From Candidatus Berkiella aquae (GTDB lineage: Bacteria; Pseudomonadota; Gammaproteobacteria; Berkiellales; Berkiellaceae): DNA of 64,000 nt. The notes beneath the pieces are model-generated. The model was given only the letters and a program-made list of their open reading frames with translations, searched no databases and had not been told where the DNA came from. The position numbers were made by a program, and so were the translations under genes. Shown here piece by piece: positions 46,291-55,735 of the stretch (position 1 is its first letter; every line of letters starts with the position of its first letter). The stretch lies in NCBI RefSeq assembly GCF_001431295.2, contig NZ_LKAJ02000001.1, positions 2,170,001 to 2,234,000 on the forward strand, written 5' to 3'.

Positions 46291-48693
46291 CTAATGATGA
46301 AACAGATCCGATGATGAATTATCTTCCTTTCCCGCGTCTTCCTTTTTTGCCTCCGCTTTCGGTTCTTCGATTAACGGTTGCGGAACACGTGCTAAAGCGA
46401 GTTGGAATACTTCATCGATCCATTTTACACAATGAATTTTCAGATCTTCCAAAATGTTAGAAGGAATTTCTTTTAGATCGCGACGGTTTTCTTCAGGAAT
46501 AATCACTTCTGCAATACCTGCACGGCGTGCCGCCAATAGCTTTTCTTTCAAGCCACCAATCGGCAATACTTCACCACGCAAGGTGATCTCGCCCGTCATT
46601 GCCACGTCTGCTCTCACTGAAATGCCGGTTAGCACCGACACCAATGCGGTACACATCCCAATCCCGGCACTTGGGCCATCTTTGGGAGTTGCACCTTCTG
46701 GCACGTGGATATGAATATCCAATTTTTCATAGAAATCAGGAGAAATTCCCAATGCTTTTGCACGACTACGTACAACGGACATTGCTGCTTGAATCGATTC
46801 TTGCATCACTTCGCCCAGTTTCCCAGTCGAGGTGGTTTTCCCTTTACCAGGAACCGCAATCGCTTCAATCGTCAGAATATCACCACCGACTTCCGTCCAA
46901 GCAAGACCTGTTACCTGCCCTACCTGATCGTGCTCTTCAGCTAAACCAAAACGATAGCGTTTAACACCTAAATAATTTTCGATGTTCTCTTCATCAATGA
47001 CTACCGTTTTTAATTCTTTGTTCATCAAAATTTCTTTCACGACTTTTCTAGCAATTTTAGAAAATTCACGTTCCAGATTTCTGACGCCCGCTTCTCGGGT
47101 GTAATAACGAATGACATTTAATATCCCTTTGCGATCGATCACTAATTCATCGCTTGATAATCCATTGTCATGCATTTGCTTAGGAATGAGATATTTTTCC
47201 GCAATATGCATTTTCTCATCTTCGGTATACCCCGGAAGACGAATGACTTCCATTCTATCTAGCAAAGGAGGCGGAATATTTAATGAATTCGCTGTTGCAA
47301 CAAACATGACATCGGACAAATCATAATCAACTTCAAGATAGTGATCGTTAAAAGTATTGTTTTGTTCAGGATCTAATACTTCTAGCAATGCAGCTGCTGG
47401 ATCTCCTCGGAAATCCATGGCCATCTTATCAATTTCATCTAATAAGAAGAGTGGATTACGAACAGAGGTTTTCGCGAGTTTTTGTAAAATTTTGCCTGGC
47501 ATTGCTCCAATGTAAGTACGTCTGTGACCACGAATTTCAGCTTCATCTCGCACGCCACCTAATGACATTCTAACGAAGGTTCGACCCGTTGCTCTGGCGA
47601 TGGACTTACCTAACGATGTTTTACCCACACCAGGAGGACCAACCAGACACAAAATAGGCCCTTTGAGCTTTTTAACGCGTTTTTGTACCGCTAAATATTC
47701 AACGATACGTTCTTTAACTTTTTCTAAACCGTAATGATCTTCTTCTAATACATCTTCTGCGACCTGTAAGTCGATTTTTAACTTCGACCGATTTTTCCAG
47801 GGTACTTGTATCATCCAATCAATATAGTTTCGACATACCGTTGCCTCAGCTGACATCGGAGCCATCATTTTTAATTTTTTCAGCTCAGCCATGGCTTTAC
47901 CATAGGCTTCTTTAGACATGCCTGCTTTTTCAATTTTCTCTTTTAATTCTTCGTGTTCACTTGCTTCATGGCCAAGCTCTTCTTGAATGGCTTTCATTTG
48001 CTCATTCAAATAATACTCTCTTTGGCTTTTTTCCATTTGGCGTTTAACATTAGAACGGATACGTTGTTCAACTTGTAATAAGTCGATTTCTGATTCCATC
48101 AACGCCATCAGACGTTCTAATCGCTCACGCAATGAAACAATTTCCAAGACATTTTGTTTTTCTTGGATCTTAAGTGACATGTGTGCGGCAATCGTGTCAG
48201 CTAATCGGCCAGGCTCATCAATACTAGCAACGGAAGTGACAATTTCAGGTGGAATTTTTTTATTCAATTTGACGTATTTTTCAAATTGACTCATTAATGT
48301 TCGAACTAAGATGTCAGCTTCTTCTTCTCGTAACTGACCATCTTCAACATACTCAACTTTGCCTAAAAAGAATGGCTCCGTTTGTACGTATTCGGTAACT
48401 CGACCACGACGAATACCTTCAACCAGTACCTTTACTGTACCATCAGGTAATTTGAGTAATTGTAAGATGGTAGAAACGGCACCTAAAGAATAAATATCTT
48501 TTTCTGAAGGGTTATCTTCGGTGGCTTCTCTTTGAGCGACCAATAGAATTTGTTTGTCGTTCGTCGACATTGCAGCATCGAGTGCTTTAATGGATTTGTC
48601 TCGCCCTACAAAGAGCGGAATCACCATGTGTGGATAAACCACCACATCTCGAAGTGGTAACACCGGAATTTCGGTTGTGTGAACTTGCTCCAT
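46291..48693 (-). CDS. lon: ATP-dependent protease Lon
   Basis: 800 residues. An N-terminal LonN domain ([20 protein letters not shown]), coiled-coil region, AAA+ domain with Walker A '[16 protein letters not shown]' and Walker B '[11 protein letters not shown]', and Ser-Lys protease domain with the catalytic Ser in '[11 protein letters not shown]'. It degrades misfolded and regulatory proteins. AGAGGA lies 8 bases before the ATG. It starts only 24 bases after clpX, so it is probably cotranscribed with clpX. Confidence 0.97.
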   Translation of the reverse strand: MEQVHTTEIPVLPLRDVVVYPHMVIPLFVGRDKSIKALDAAMSTNDKQILLVAQREATEDNPSEKDIYSLGAVSTILQLLKLPDGTVKVLVEGIRRGRVTEYVQTEPFFLGKVEYVEDGQLREEEADILVRTLMSQFEKYVKLNKKIPPEIVTSVASIDEPGRLADTIAAHMSLKIQEKQNVLEIVSLRERLERLMALMESEIDLLQVEQRIRSNVKRQMEKSQREYYLNEQMKAIQEELGHEASEHEELKEKIEKAGMSKEAYGKAMAELKKLKMMAPMSAEATVCRNYIDWMIQVPWKNRSKLKIDLQVAEDVLEEDHYGLEKVKERIVEYLAVQKRVKKLKGPILCLVGPPGVGKTSLGKSIARATGRTFVRMSLGGVRDEAEIRGHRRTYIGAMPGKILQKLAKTSVRNPLFLLDEIDKMAMDFRGDPAAALLEVLDPEQNNTFNDHYLEVDYDLSDVMFVATANSLNIPPPLLDRMEVIRLPGYTEDEKMHIAEKYLIPKQMHDNGLSSDELVIDRKGILNVIRYYTREAGVRNLEREFSKIARKVVKEILMNKELKTVVIDEENIENYLGVKRYRFGLAEEHDQVGQVTGLAWTEVGGDILTIEAIAVPGKGKTTSTGKLGEVMQESIQAAMSVVRSRAKALGISPDFYEKLDIHIHVPEGATPKDGPSAGIGMCTALVSVLTGISVRADVAMTGEITLRGEVLPIGGLKEKLLAARRAGIAEVIIPEENRRDLKEIPSNILEDLKIHCVKWIDEVFQLALARVPQPLIEEPKAEAKKEDAGKEDNSSSDLFHH

Positions 48694-48717
48694 GGCGATT
48701 TCCTCTTTGTCTATAAG

Positions 48718-50004
48718 CTACGACTCTCTTTTATCTTGAGCAAGCAGTGGCTTCTCAACGTTCTCATACATCAATAGTGGACCTGATTCACCATTGATAA
48801 AGCCTTCATCGATAACAACTTTGCTCACGCCTTCCATGGAAGGTAAATCATACATGGTGTCTAATAACGCTTGTTCAAGGATTGAACGCAAGCCTCTCGC
48901 ACCGGTTTTTCTTTCAAGCGCTTTTCGAGCCACGGCTCTTAATGCTTCTTTACGGAATTCTAAAGCAACACTTTCCATTTCGAATAAGCGACCATATTGC
49001 TTCGTTAATGCATTCTTAGGTTCAGTTAAAATGCTTACCAATGCATCTTCATCAAGTTCTTCAAGCGTTGCAACAACTGGCAATCGGCCCACAAACTCAG
49101 GAATGAGACCATATTTGATCAAATCTTCTGGTTCAACTTTCGCTAATGACTCTGATAATGCTTTGGTATCTTTCTTGCTTCTCACTTGCGCAACAAAGCC
49201 AATGCTTCCTTTATCGGAACGCTCTGCAATAATTTTTTCAAGTCCTGCAAAAGCACCACCGCAAATAAAGAGAATATTGGTTGTATCCACTTGTAAGAAT
49301 TCTTGTTGTGGGTGTTTACGTCCGCCTTGTGGAGGAACAGAGGCAACGGTACCTTCTATTAATTTCAATAAGGCTTGTTGAACGCCCTCACCTGATACAT
49401 CTCGTGTGATAGACAAGTTTTCTGATTTTTTAGAAATTTTGTCAATTTCATCGATGTAGACAATACCCGTTTGCGCTTTCTCTACGTCGTAATCACATTT
49501 TTGCAGCAATTTTTGAATAATATTTTCGACGTCTTCGCCAACATAACCCGCTTCGGTCAATGTGGTTGCATCCGCAATCGTGAAAGGAACATCCAATAAA
49601 CGCGCTAAGGTTTCAGCAAGTAATGTTTTACCTGAACCGGTTGGTCCAACCAATAAGATATTGCTTTTGCCTAATTCAACTTCTTCGCTTTTAACATTAC
49701 TTTGTAAGCGTTTGTAGTGATTGTAAACGGCAACAGAAAGAATGCGTTTTGCTTTCGCCTGGCCAACCACATAATCATCTAGAATGGCATGAATTTCACG
49801 CGGTGTTGGTAATTGAGACGATTGTGTTGGTGAGCTACTTTCTTCAATCTCTTCACGGATAATATCATTGCAAAGCTCAACACACTCATCGCAAATGAAT
49901 ACGGACGGGCCCGCAATTAATTTGCGTACTTCATGCTGGCTCTTGCCACAAAAGGAGCAGTACAACAATTTCCCGTTATCTTCGCCACGACCACTTTGAC
50001 TCAT
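48718..50004 (-). CDS. clpX: ClpXP unfoldase subunit ClpX
   Basis: 428 residues from the ATG at 50004 ([20 protein letters not shown]), chosen because GAGGT lies 9 bases upstream; an ATG at 50013 is too close to it. The N-terminal zinc finger ([11 protein letters not shown]...[10 protein letters not shown]), Walker A '[14 protein letters not shown]' and Walker B '[13 protein letters not shown]' are present. ClpX unfolds substrates and feeds them into ClpP. A sigma32-type promoter lies upstream at 50047-50075. Confidence 0.97.
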   Translation of the reverse strand: MSQSGRGEDNGKLLYCSFCGKSQHEVRKLIAGPSVFICDECVELCNDIIREEIEESSSPTQSSQLPTPREIHAILDDYVVGQAKAKRILSVAVYNHYKRLQSNVKSEEVELGKSNILLVGPTGSGKTLLAETLARLLDVPFTIADATTLTEAGYVGEDVENIIQKLLQKCDYDVEKAQTGIVYIDEIDKISKKSENLSITRDVSGEGVQQALLKLIEGTVASVPPQGGRKHPQQEFLQVDTTNILFICGGAFAGLEKIIAERSDKGSIGFVAQVRSKKDTKALSESLAKVEPEDLIKYGLIPEFVGRLPVVATLEELDEDALVSILTEPKNALTKQYGRLFEMESVALEFRKEALRAVARKALERKTGARGLRSILEQALLDTMYDLPSMEGVSKVVIDEGFINGESGPLLMYENVEKPLLAQDKRES

Positions 50005-50046
50005 TTGGCCCATACCTCATATTTAATACCGTACTCTGAATATTCT

Positions 50047-50075
50047 ATATGGGGATACCCTACCAGTATTTCAAC
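50047..50075 (-). promoter_or_regulatory. Sigma32-type heat-shock promoter before clpX
   Basis: Read on the minus strand, GTTGAAA (50075-50069), a 14-base spacer and CCCCATAT (50054-50047) closely match the sigma32 consensus CTTGAAA-N13/14-CCCCATnT. It lies 42 bases before the clpX start, so clpX and lon can be induced by heat shock separately from clpP. Confidence 0.75.
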
Positions 50076-50161
50076 CCATGCCAAATAACAATTGACACAA
50101 AAAGGCGTAATACCCCCAATTTGGCCTTCAGCCCTTAGAAAAGTGACCCCATCCTTTATGT

Positions 50162-50764
50162 CTATCTCTTTTCGATTACAGAATCAATTAAACCATAGGT
50201 TACAGCTTCATGAGCATCCATAAAATTATCTCTATCGGTATCTCGTGCAACTGCCTCATATGGCTGTCCGGTATGTTTAGCCAGAATTTCATTAAGACGT
50301 TGTTTGCTCTTAATGATTTCCTTTGCCTGGATTTCGATATCACTGGCTTGCCCTTGAGCACCACCATGTGGTTGGTGAATCATAATCCGGGAGTTAGGCA
50401 ATGCATGCCTTTTACCCTTAGCGCCCCCAGCCAACACGATAGCGCCAAAGCTTGCAGCCATACCAACACAAATGGTGCTGACGTCTGGCTTAATAAACTG
50501 CATTGTGTCATATATCGCATTCCCAGCATAAACGGATCCGCCTGGGGAATTAACGTAAATGTAGATATCCTTATCAGGATTTTCAGATTCAAGAAACAAT
50601 AGCTGCGCTACAACCAGGTTAGCCATGTAATCTTCAATCGGTCCTACTAGAAAGATAACTCGCTCTTTTAATAAGCGAGAATAAATATCATAGGCTCTTT
50701 CACCACGCGCTGATTGTTCGATCACAATTGGCACGCTTAAGTTATATAATCTGTTATCGGTCAT
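50162..50764 (-). CDS. clpP: ClpP serine protease subunit
   Basis: 200 residues. Catalytic Ser in '[20 protein letters not shown]', His in '[14 protein letters not shown]', Asp in '[13 protein letters not shown]'. Forms the barrel of ClpXP. AGGGGAG lies 7-8 bases before the ATG. Between trigger factor (tig) and clpX as in E. coli. Confidence 0.97.
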   Translation of the reverse strand: MTDNRLYNLSVPIVIEQSARGERAYDIYSRLLKERVIFLVGPIEDYMANLVVAQLLFLESENPDKDIYIYVNSPGGSVYAGNAIYDTMQFIKPDVSTICVGMAASFGAIVLAGGAKGKRHALPNSRIMIHQPHGGAQGQASDIEIQAKEIIKSKQRLNEILAKHTGQPYEAVARDTDRDNFMDAHEAVTYGLIDSVIEKR

Positions 50765-50870
50765 CGCTATCTCCCCTTGATTGATAACTCATCCGTGTAT
50801 AATCTTCCCGCGCTCCCTACATAGGGAACTACGCACAATAGGGGTTAATGGCCACAGTCTCTTACAGTGG

Positions 50871-50901
50871 TCGTGTATACTCTTCGAGTTTATACACGAC
50901 T
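50871..50901. terminator. Hairpin between tig and clpP
   Basis: GTCGTGTATA at 50871-50880 pairs perfectly with TATACACGAC at 50892-50901 around an 11-base loop. It is 56-86 bases after the tig stop. No clear T-run, so attenuation or processing is as likely as termination. Confidence 0.5.
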
Positions 50902-50956
50902 ACTGCTTGAATACTTGCCATCTAACCTAAATAAAATTAGTTTGAGTATCGCTTGC

Positions 50957-52240
50957 TTATGACTCAGAGTCATTTGCATTCATTACTTCATCGAAGGTGA
51001 CATTTTTATCTTCAACCTTCACCTCAGCTAGAATGGCATCAACTGCTTGTTCCAACAAGACCATTCTTTCAATGCCGTAGAGTAGCTCATTGCTCTTGTA
51101 GTAAGCTTCTACTATCTCAGATGGCTTAGAAAATCTTGAAGCAATTTTTTCGATCTGCGCGCGAACACGTTTACCGTCAGCTGATAAGTTGAATTTCTTA
51201 ATAACTTCATTTAAGAGTAATCCAAGTTCAACGCGTTTTTTAGCGGTATCTTCTAATTCAGCTGCAGGAACTTCTCGTTTAGAACGAGCTGCTTCACGAT
51301 TCACCGCTTCTTTTTCTTGCTCAATCAATGCTTGAGGCAATTCAATTGGATTGGCTTCCAATAATTTCTCTAAAACGGTTTCTTTAATCTCATCCTGCAA
51401 TGCAGCCGTTAATTCTTCTTGCATACGCTCTTTAACTGTTGCATTAAGTGCGTCTTTATCGTCTTTGGCTATCGATAATTTTTCAGCAAGATCTTCGATG
51501 CTTAATGTTTCTTTTTCTTCAATCTCATGAATCGTTACCCAAAGAGTGACCTCTTTGCCTGCCGCAGCAGTATCAGCCCATTCAGTAGGATAGCGTAATT
51601 GTGCTTCAATCTGCTCACCTTTCGCTTTGCCAACCAGGGCTTCGCTTAATCCAGGTAATACGCCTTTATCGTCTACAATCATTTGAACATGGGATTGTTC
51701 TTCACGTGTTGCACCGTCTTCTTTCAAGATACGAGCAAAATCAACGGTCAACTTGTCGCCAGTTTTTACATTACGTTCCACAGCATGCCAATTAGCAAAC
51801 TGATCACGTAATTTTTCAATCATATTTTTCACATCATTGTCTGTGATTTCTGCAGCACGTTTTTCAACAGAGATTTGGGCAAAATCAGCCAAATTGATTT
51901 CTGGATAAACTTCAAAGCTAGCAGTGAATTCAAGATTTTTACCCACGGTATCGGTGATCTCATCAATACGAGGCGTACCTGCTGGTTGCAATTGTTTCTC
52001 TTTAACCACATCGCCTAATGATTGACGAATGACGTCATTGATAACTTCCATGCGAACCGATTTACCAAATTTTTCATTCAAAACATGGGCTGGTACTTTA
52101 CCGGGACGAAATCCTTTTAAACGGACTTCTTTGGCAAGCTTAGCCATCTTCGTTTTGATTTGTTCGCTGATCTCTGCGTCAGGAACACTTACCTTTACAC
52201 GGCGCCCTAATGTGCTGGTGTTCTCTAATGACACATCCAT
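50957..52240 (-). CDS. tig: Trigger factor
   Basis: 427 residues. The ribosome-binding tail contains the signature 'LKGFRPGKVPAHVLNEKFGK', the FKBP-like PPIase domain follows at about 150-240, and the C-terminal substrate-binding arms are helical and charged. It binds nascent chains at the ribosome exit. GAGGGGA precedes the ATG by 5-6 bases. It follows the tRNA cluster and leads the clp-lon-hup block. Confidence 0.97.
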   Translation of the reverse strand: MDVSLENTSTLGRRVKVSVPDAEISEQIKTKMAKLAKEVRLKGFRPGKVPAHVLNEKFGKSVRMEVINDVIRQSLGDVVKEKQLQPAGTPRIDEITDTVGKNLEFTASFEVYPEINLADFAQISVEKRAAEITDNDVKNMIEKLRDQFANWHAVERNVKTGDKLTVDFARILKEDGATREEQSHVQMIVDDKGVLPGLSEALVGKAKGEQIEAQLRYPTEWADTAAAGKEVTLWVTIHEIEEKETLSIEDLAEKLSIAKDDKDALNATVKERMQEELTAALQDEIKETVLEKLLEANPIELPQALIEQEKEAVNREAARSKREVPAAELEDTAKKRVELGLLLNEVIKKFNLSADGKRVRAQIEKIASRFSKPSEIVEAYYKSNELLYGIERMVLLEQAVDAILAEVKVEDKNVTFDEVMNANDSES

Positions 52241-52309
52241 GGAAATCCCCTCACTCTAAAATGACGTATTAAAAATTGCTATAAACCATGCCGCGTGGAT
52301 CGCAAGACA

Positions 52310-52394
<85 letters not shown>

Positions 52395-52428
52395 CTTATA
52401 GCCTTTGAAAGAATTGCATTACCTTTTT

Positions 52429-52504
<76 letters not shown>

Positions 52505-52557
52505 CATAGACACTTTACGCTTAGGTAACCGTACCGCAAAGTGGCAATGGCTTAAAC

Positions 52558-52634
52558 TGGGGTGAATGATGGGGTTCGAACCCACGACAACCGGTACCAC
52601 AAACCGGGGCTCTACCAACTGAGCTACATCCACC
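52558..52634 (-). tRNA. tRNA-His (GTG)
   Basis: 77 bases including the extra 5' G at position -1 characteristic of histidine tRNA and encoded CCA. The anticodon loop TTGTGGT gives anticodon GTG. Confidence 0.97.
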
Positions 52635-52674
52635 ATAATTCTTTTTATCACATCTACCAGGCTACCATAACTTA

Positions 52675-52751
52675 TGGCGCGCTTGGCAGGATTCGAACCT
52701 GCTACCCTCGGCTTAGAAGGCCGATGCTCTATCCGAATGAGCTACAAGCGC
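52675..52751 (-). tRNA. tRNA-Arg (TCT)
   Basis: 77 bases with encoded CCA. Acceptor GCGCTTG pairs perfectly with CAAGCGC, and the anticodon loop CTTCTAA gives anticodon TCT, reading AGA. Confidence 0.97.
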
Positions 52752-52767
52752 TTTTATCCTGCAATAG

Positions 52768-52844
52768 TGGTCGGGGTAGAGGGATTTGAACCCCCGACAT
52801 CCTGCTCCCAAAGCAGGCGCGCTACCAGACTGCGCTATACCCCG
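52768..52844 (-). tRNA. tRNA-Pro (TGG)
   Basis: 77 bases with encoded CCA. The anticodon loop TTTGGGA gives anticodon TGG. First of the five tRNAs (Pro-Arg-His-Lys-Leu), just downstream of the promoter at 52889-52917. Confidence 0.97.
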
Positions 52845-52888
52845 TTCGACTGTATGATAACAGATACGATAATTTTTTTAGAAGGCGC

Positions 52889-52917
52889 ATGATACTCATT
52901 CCCCTGCTCATCGTCAA
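52889..52917 (-). promoter_or_regulatory. tRNA operon promoter with GC-rich discriminator
   Basis: On the minus strand, TTGACG (52917-52912), a 17-base spacer and TATCAT (52894-52889) are followed by GCGCC. Such a GC-rich discriminator after the -10 box is typical of stable-RNA promoters subject to stringent control. It lies 45 bases before tRNA-Pro and probably drives the five tRNAs and possibly tig. Confidence 0.7.
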
Positions 52918-52979
52918 ACAATGTGCAACAAACTGTTATACTTCGCCCTCTAAGTGATGCACCAATGTGAGTTGAACTA

Positions 52980-53834
52980 ATGACTGCTAAAATAATCGAT
53001 GGAAAGGCGATTGCCCAACTTGAACAAGAAAAAATTGCAGCGACAGTTGCGAAAATGCAAACCAATGGACAACGTCCACCTGGGCTTGCAGTTATCTTGG
53101 TAGGACAAGATCCTGCTTCACAACTCTATGTTGAACGCAAACGCCATGCTTGCCAAGCCGTTGGGTTTTATTCTGAGGCCTTTGATTTTCCAAGCGACAT
53201 CAGTGCAGACGTTTTATTACAAAAAATTGATGAGCTAAATGCTTCTGAAAAAATCGATGGTATTTTAGTCCAACTGCCCTTACCTTCGCATATTCCCAGT
53301 GAGCAAGTTCTTGAAAGAATTGCGCCGCACAAAGATGTTGATGGTTTTCATGCTTATAACATGGGTAAATTAGTTCAAGGTCAACCTGGATTACGTCCTT
53401 GCACCCCGCATGGTGTGATGACCTTAATCGCTCATACAGGTATAGAATTGAATGGCTGCGAAGCCTGTATTGTTGGCGCATCTCGCATTGTCGGTCGCCC
53501 CATGGCCATTGAACTATTAAATGCTGGGGCAACCGTTACCATTTGTCATCGTTTTACCAAAGACTTACAAAGCCATTTAGCAACGGCTGATCTTGTGGTT
53601 GTTGGCATTGGTCAACCGCAATTTATTCAGGGAGAATGGATGAAAAAAGGAGCGGTTATTATCGATGTCGGCACTAATCGTCTGCCTAATGGTAAGCTCG
53701 TTGGTGATGTTGATTATGACAGTGCCAGCAAAATAGCAAGCTGGATCACCCCGGTTCCCGGTGGTGTGGGCCCAATGACGGTAGCAACCTTATTGAGCAA
53801 TACGTTATTGGCAGCACAATTAGCGCAAAGGTAA
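52980..53834 (+). CDS. folD: Methylenetetrahydrofolate dehydrogenase/cyclohydrolase FolD
   Basis: 284 residues. The FolD active-site Tyr and Lys are in '[18 protein letters not shown]', the '[16 protein letters not shown]' block and the NADP site '[20 protein letters not shown]' follow, and the end '[19 protein letters not shown]' is the family terminus. It converts 5,10-methylene-THF to 10-formyl-THF. It is divergent from the tRNA operon. Confidence 0.96.
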   Translation: MTAKIIDGKAIAQLEQEKIAATVAKMQTNGQRPPGLAVILVGQDPASQLYVERKRHACQAVGFYSEAFDFPSDISADVLLQKIDELNASEKIDGILVQLPLPSHIPSEQVLERIAPHKDVDGFHAYNMGKLVQGQPGLRPCTPHGVMTLIAHTGIELNGCEACIVGASRIVGRPMAIELLNAGATVTICHRFTKDLQSHLATADLVVVGIGQPQFIQGEWMKKGAVIIDVGTNRLPNGKLVGDVDYDSASKIASWITPVPGGVGPMTVATLLSNTLLAAQLAQR

Positions 53835-53849
53835 CTTTTGAAAACATCG

Positions 53850-53871
53850 TAGCCAGAGCCCTCTCTGGCTA
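53850..53871. terminator. Hairpin after folD
   Basis: TAGCCAGAG at 53850-53858 and CTCTGGCTA at 53863-53871 form a perfect 9-bp stem with a 4-base loop, 16 bases after the folD stop and touching the stop of the convergent membrane gene. Likely a two-way transcription stop; no long T-run is seen. Confidence 0.55.
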
Positions 53872-54222
53872 TTGCCTGCCGTAGAGACTCGCTTTGGCTT
53901 GATAAATTAAAATCATACTTAAAATCAAGTGTAGAAAGACAATAGGCCAAAGAAGTACCCCTGTGAAACCACCACTGTATCCAACATAGGCAAGATAGCC
54001 TGTGATAAGTACATTATAAATCAGCATACCAAGGAATTTTTTGTCGCACAGGTAGGTTATTCCAAAAGAAAAAAGCGCAATCCCAGCAATACGTGCAATG
54101 AGTATCACCACACCGCTAATGGCAACACCAAATAATAATGTACCCAGAAGTTGAGGCGCTATTAATAATATTAGGCCCGTTAGTATTTCAATAATGCCTG
54201 TTATTAATAGAATTTTTTTCAT
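53869..54222 (-). CDS. Small membrane protein of unknown function
   Basis: 117 residues, about four hydrophobic helices (ILLITGIIEILTGLILLIAP; LIARIAGIALFSFGITYL; YNVLITGYLAYVGYSGGF; VLLWPIVFLHLILSMILIY) separated by short loops. No family recognised. It converges on folD. The MITE-like element and a 460-base gap separate it from the MscS-like gene upstream of it. Confidence 0.7.
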   Translation of the reverse strand: MKKILLITGIIEILTGLILLIAPQLLGTLLFGVAISGVVILIARIAGIALFSFGITYLCDKKFLGMLIYNVLITGYLAYVGYSGGFTGVLLWPIVFLHLILSMILIYQAKASLYGRQ

Positions 54223-54377
54223 CTTAATTTGCTGCTCGCTTAAAAACTTGGGATTTTTTTATTACTCTATGAACCACATTTATTTTCAGTAAAGCATCAT
54301 GTGTTTACCTCAATTAGATGCTATGTCGGCTAGATTAAAAAAGAATGCAGGGAAATTTGGAAACTGATATACCGCTC

Positions 54378-54666
54378 GTATTGGCGCTGAGAGATCTTCA
54401 CGAAATGATGTCTCGTCTTTGCGAGCAAAAGACGCAAACAAAAGATGAAAGAAGCACTAAACAAAAACGTCTTTTGCGCGGCAATCCATCTTGAAATCTT
54501 TCTTACTGCACTCCGTTAGCAATCTCTTTAAGATGAATTGCTTCCCGCTACGCCAAGGGTTTGCCAGGCGAGTCGCTTACGCCATGATATTTTAGTGTTT
54601 TTTCAATCTCTTACAGATGGCTACGCTCGCAATGACATCTAAATTTTCTGTCTCTCAGGTATTGGC
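54378..54666. mobile_element. MITE-like element with 8-bp target duplication
   Basis: The direct repeat GTATTGGC occurs at 54378-54385 and 54659-54666. Just inside lie inverted termini CTGAGAGA (54387-54394) and TCTCTCAG (54651-54658), followed inward by further matching inverted pieces (ATGTC and TGCGAGC near 54420-54426, GCTCGCA and GACAT near 54625-54637). The 273-base body carries no credible gene. This is the layout of a non-autonomous transposed element. The rest of the 54223-54686 gap holds no other feature I can support. Confidence 0.75.
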
Positions 54667-54686
54667 AGTGTCTACCTATCATCAAA

Positions 54687-55517
54687 TTAATCAAACGCCA
54701 ATGTTAATTCTTCATTCTCTTTAGAAAAATCAATAATGCGCTTATTGATTTGATACTGCATATCTGCTTTATCAATATGATTGCAATAAAACATCATAAC
54801 CATTTCAAAGCCGGCAGGCTTCTCCTGGCGAATTTTAACAAAGTATTTTGGCTCAAATTTTTGCAACGTTTGTTCCGTGGTGGAAGAAGTTGTGGTTATC
54901 CCCAAATGCTTAGTTAAATAGGAATGCATTTCCTCCTTTAAAACCTCAAATAATTTCTCAATCATCTCAAGATTGCTTTTAGGTTTAAAAACCACATTCA
55001 GAGTGCACTCGGTAAATTTCTCATGAGAATAATTAGTCACTGGATTTCGCCCAACAAGACCATTGGGGATCTTAATCACTCTCCCTGTAGCACGATTAGG
55101 AAAATCAGGGCTTGCCTCGACTAATGTAAAATATAAAAATCCAATAGATTTCACATAGCCGCTATATTGAGAAATTTTAATATAATCGTCTTCACAAAAT
55201 AACCCACGCCAGTTAATAATTAACCAACCAATTAAATTCAATAAATTATCTTTTTGGGTTAAAGTGATTGCCGCGGATAAAAAGCCAATAAACGCTAAAA
55301 TCTGAACAAAGCCTTCAATCCAGATTTTAATGAAAAAAACCAAGTATAGAATAAAAAAGAAATACTTCAGTCGAATAAAATATTGGTTACGCGTTTTCAG
55401 TGATTTAACTTTGCGCGTTAAAAGGTACTTTGAAGATAGATAACCGCCAACCATAATGATGGCAAATAGTAAGGAATTGATAAGGTTAATCGAATAGGCG
55501 CTTATCACTTCTGTCAT
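54687..55517 (-). CDS. MscS-family mechanosensitive channel-like protein
   Basis: 276 residues with three membrane segments (about 8-30, 45-65, 70-90) and an MscS-type beta domain: 'SAAITLTQKDNLLNLIGWLI' precedes 'EDDYIKISQYSGYVKSIGFL' and 'KIPNGLVGRNPVTNYS'. The family opens on membrane tension to release solutes. It lacks the usual glycine-rich TM3 of E. coli MscS, so it may be a specialised member. It begins 218 bases from the divergent DUF1704 gene. Confidence 0.85.
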   Translation of the reverse strand: MTEVISAYSINLINSLLFAIIMVGGYLSSKYLLTRKVKSLKTRNQYFIRLKYFFFILYLVFFIKIWIEGFVQILAFIGFLSAAITLTQKDNLLNLIGWLIINWRGLFCEDDYIKISQYSGYVKSIGFLYFTLVEASPDFPNRATGRVIKIPNGLVGRNPVTNYSHEKFTECTLNVVFKPKSNLEMIEKLFEVLKEEMHSYLTKHLGITTTSSTTEQTLQKFEPKYFVKIRQEKPAGFEMVMMFYCNHIDKADMQYQINKRIIDFSKENEELTLAFD

Positions 55518-55663
55518 AGATACACTAACCTTAGTTATTTTACTAATTTATTAAAGTGTAACTACATAACCTCAAATACACCTAAACACTAGGAAAGCAG
55601 CTATATAGTTTGAAAAAGAACTTTATATGAGTTCTCAACGATTCTCAAGATAATTTGCAAAAT

Positions 55664-55702
55664 ATCCCTTAAGTAATTTTTGCTATAATTTCTATAAGGG
55701 AT
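55664..55702 (+). promoter_or_regulatory. Extended -10 promoter between inverted repeats
   Basis: TGCTATAAT at 55681-55689 is an extended -10 element. It lies between perfect 8-base inverted arms ATCCCTTA (55664-55671) and TAAGGGAT (55695-55702), which could be an operator for a dimeric regulator. It is 34-72 bases upstream of the DUF1704 gene start. Confidence 0.45.
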
Positions 55703-55735
55703 CATTAGCCCGATTTTAAAGGAAAAACTCATCAA

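Noticed and set aside
48794-49381. 195-residue plus-strand ORF opposite clpX
   Set aside because: Ser/Asn-rich shadow of the clpX reading frame; no supporting motif or start signal.
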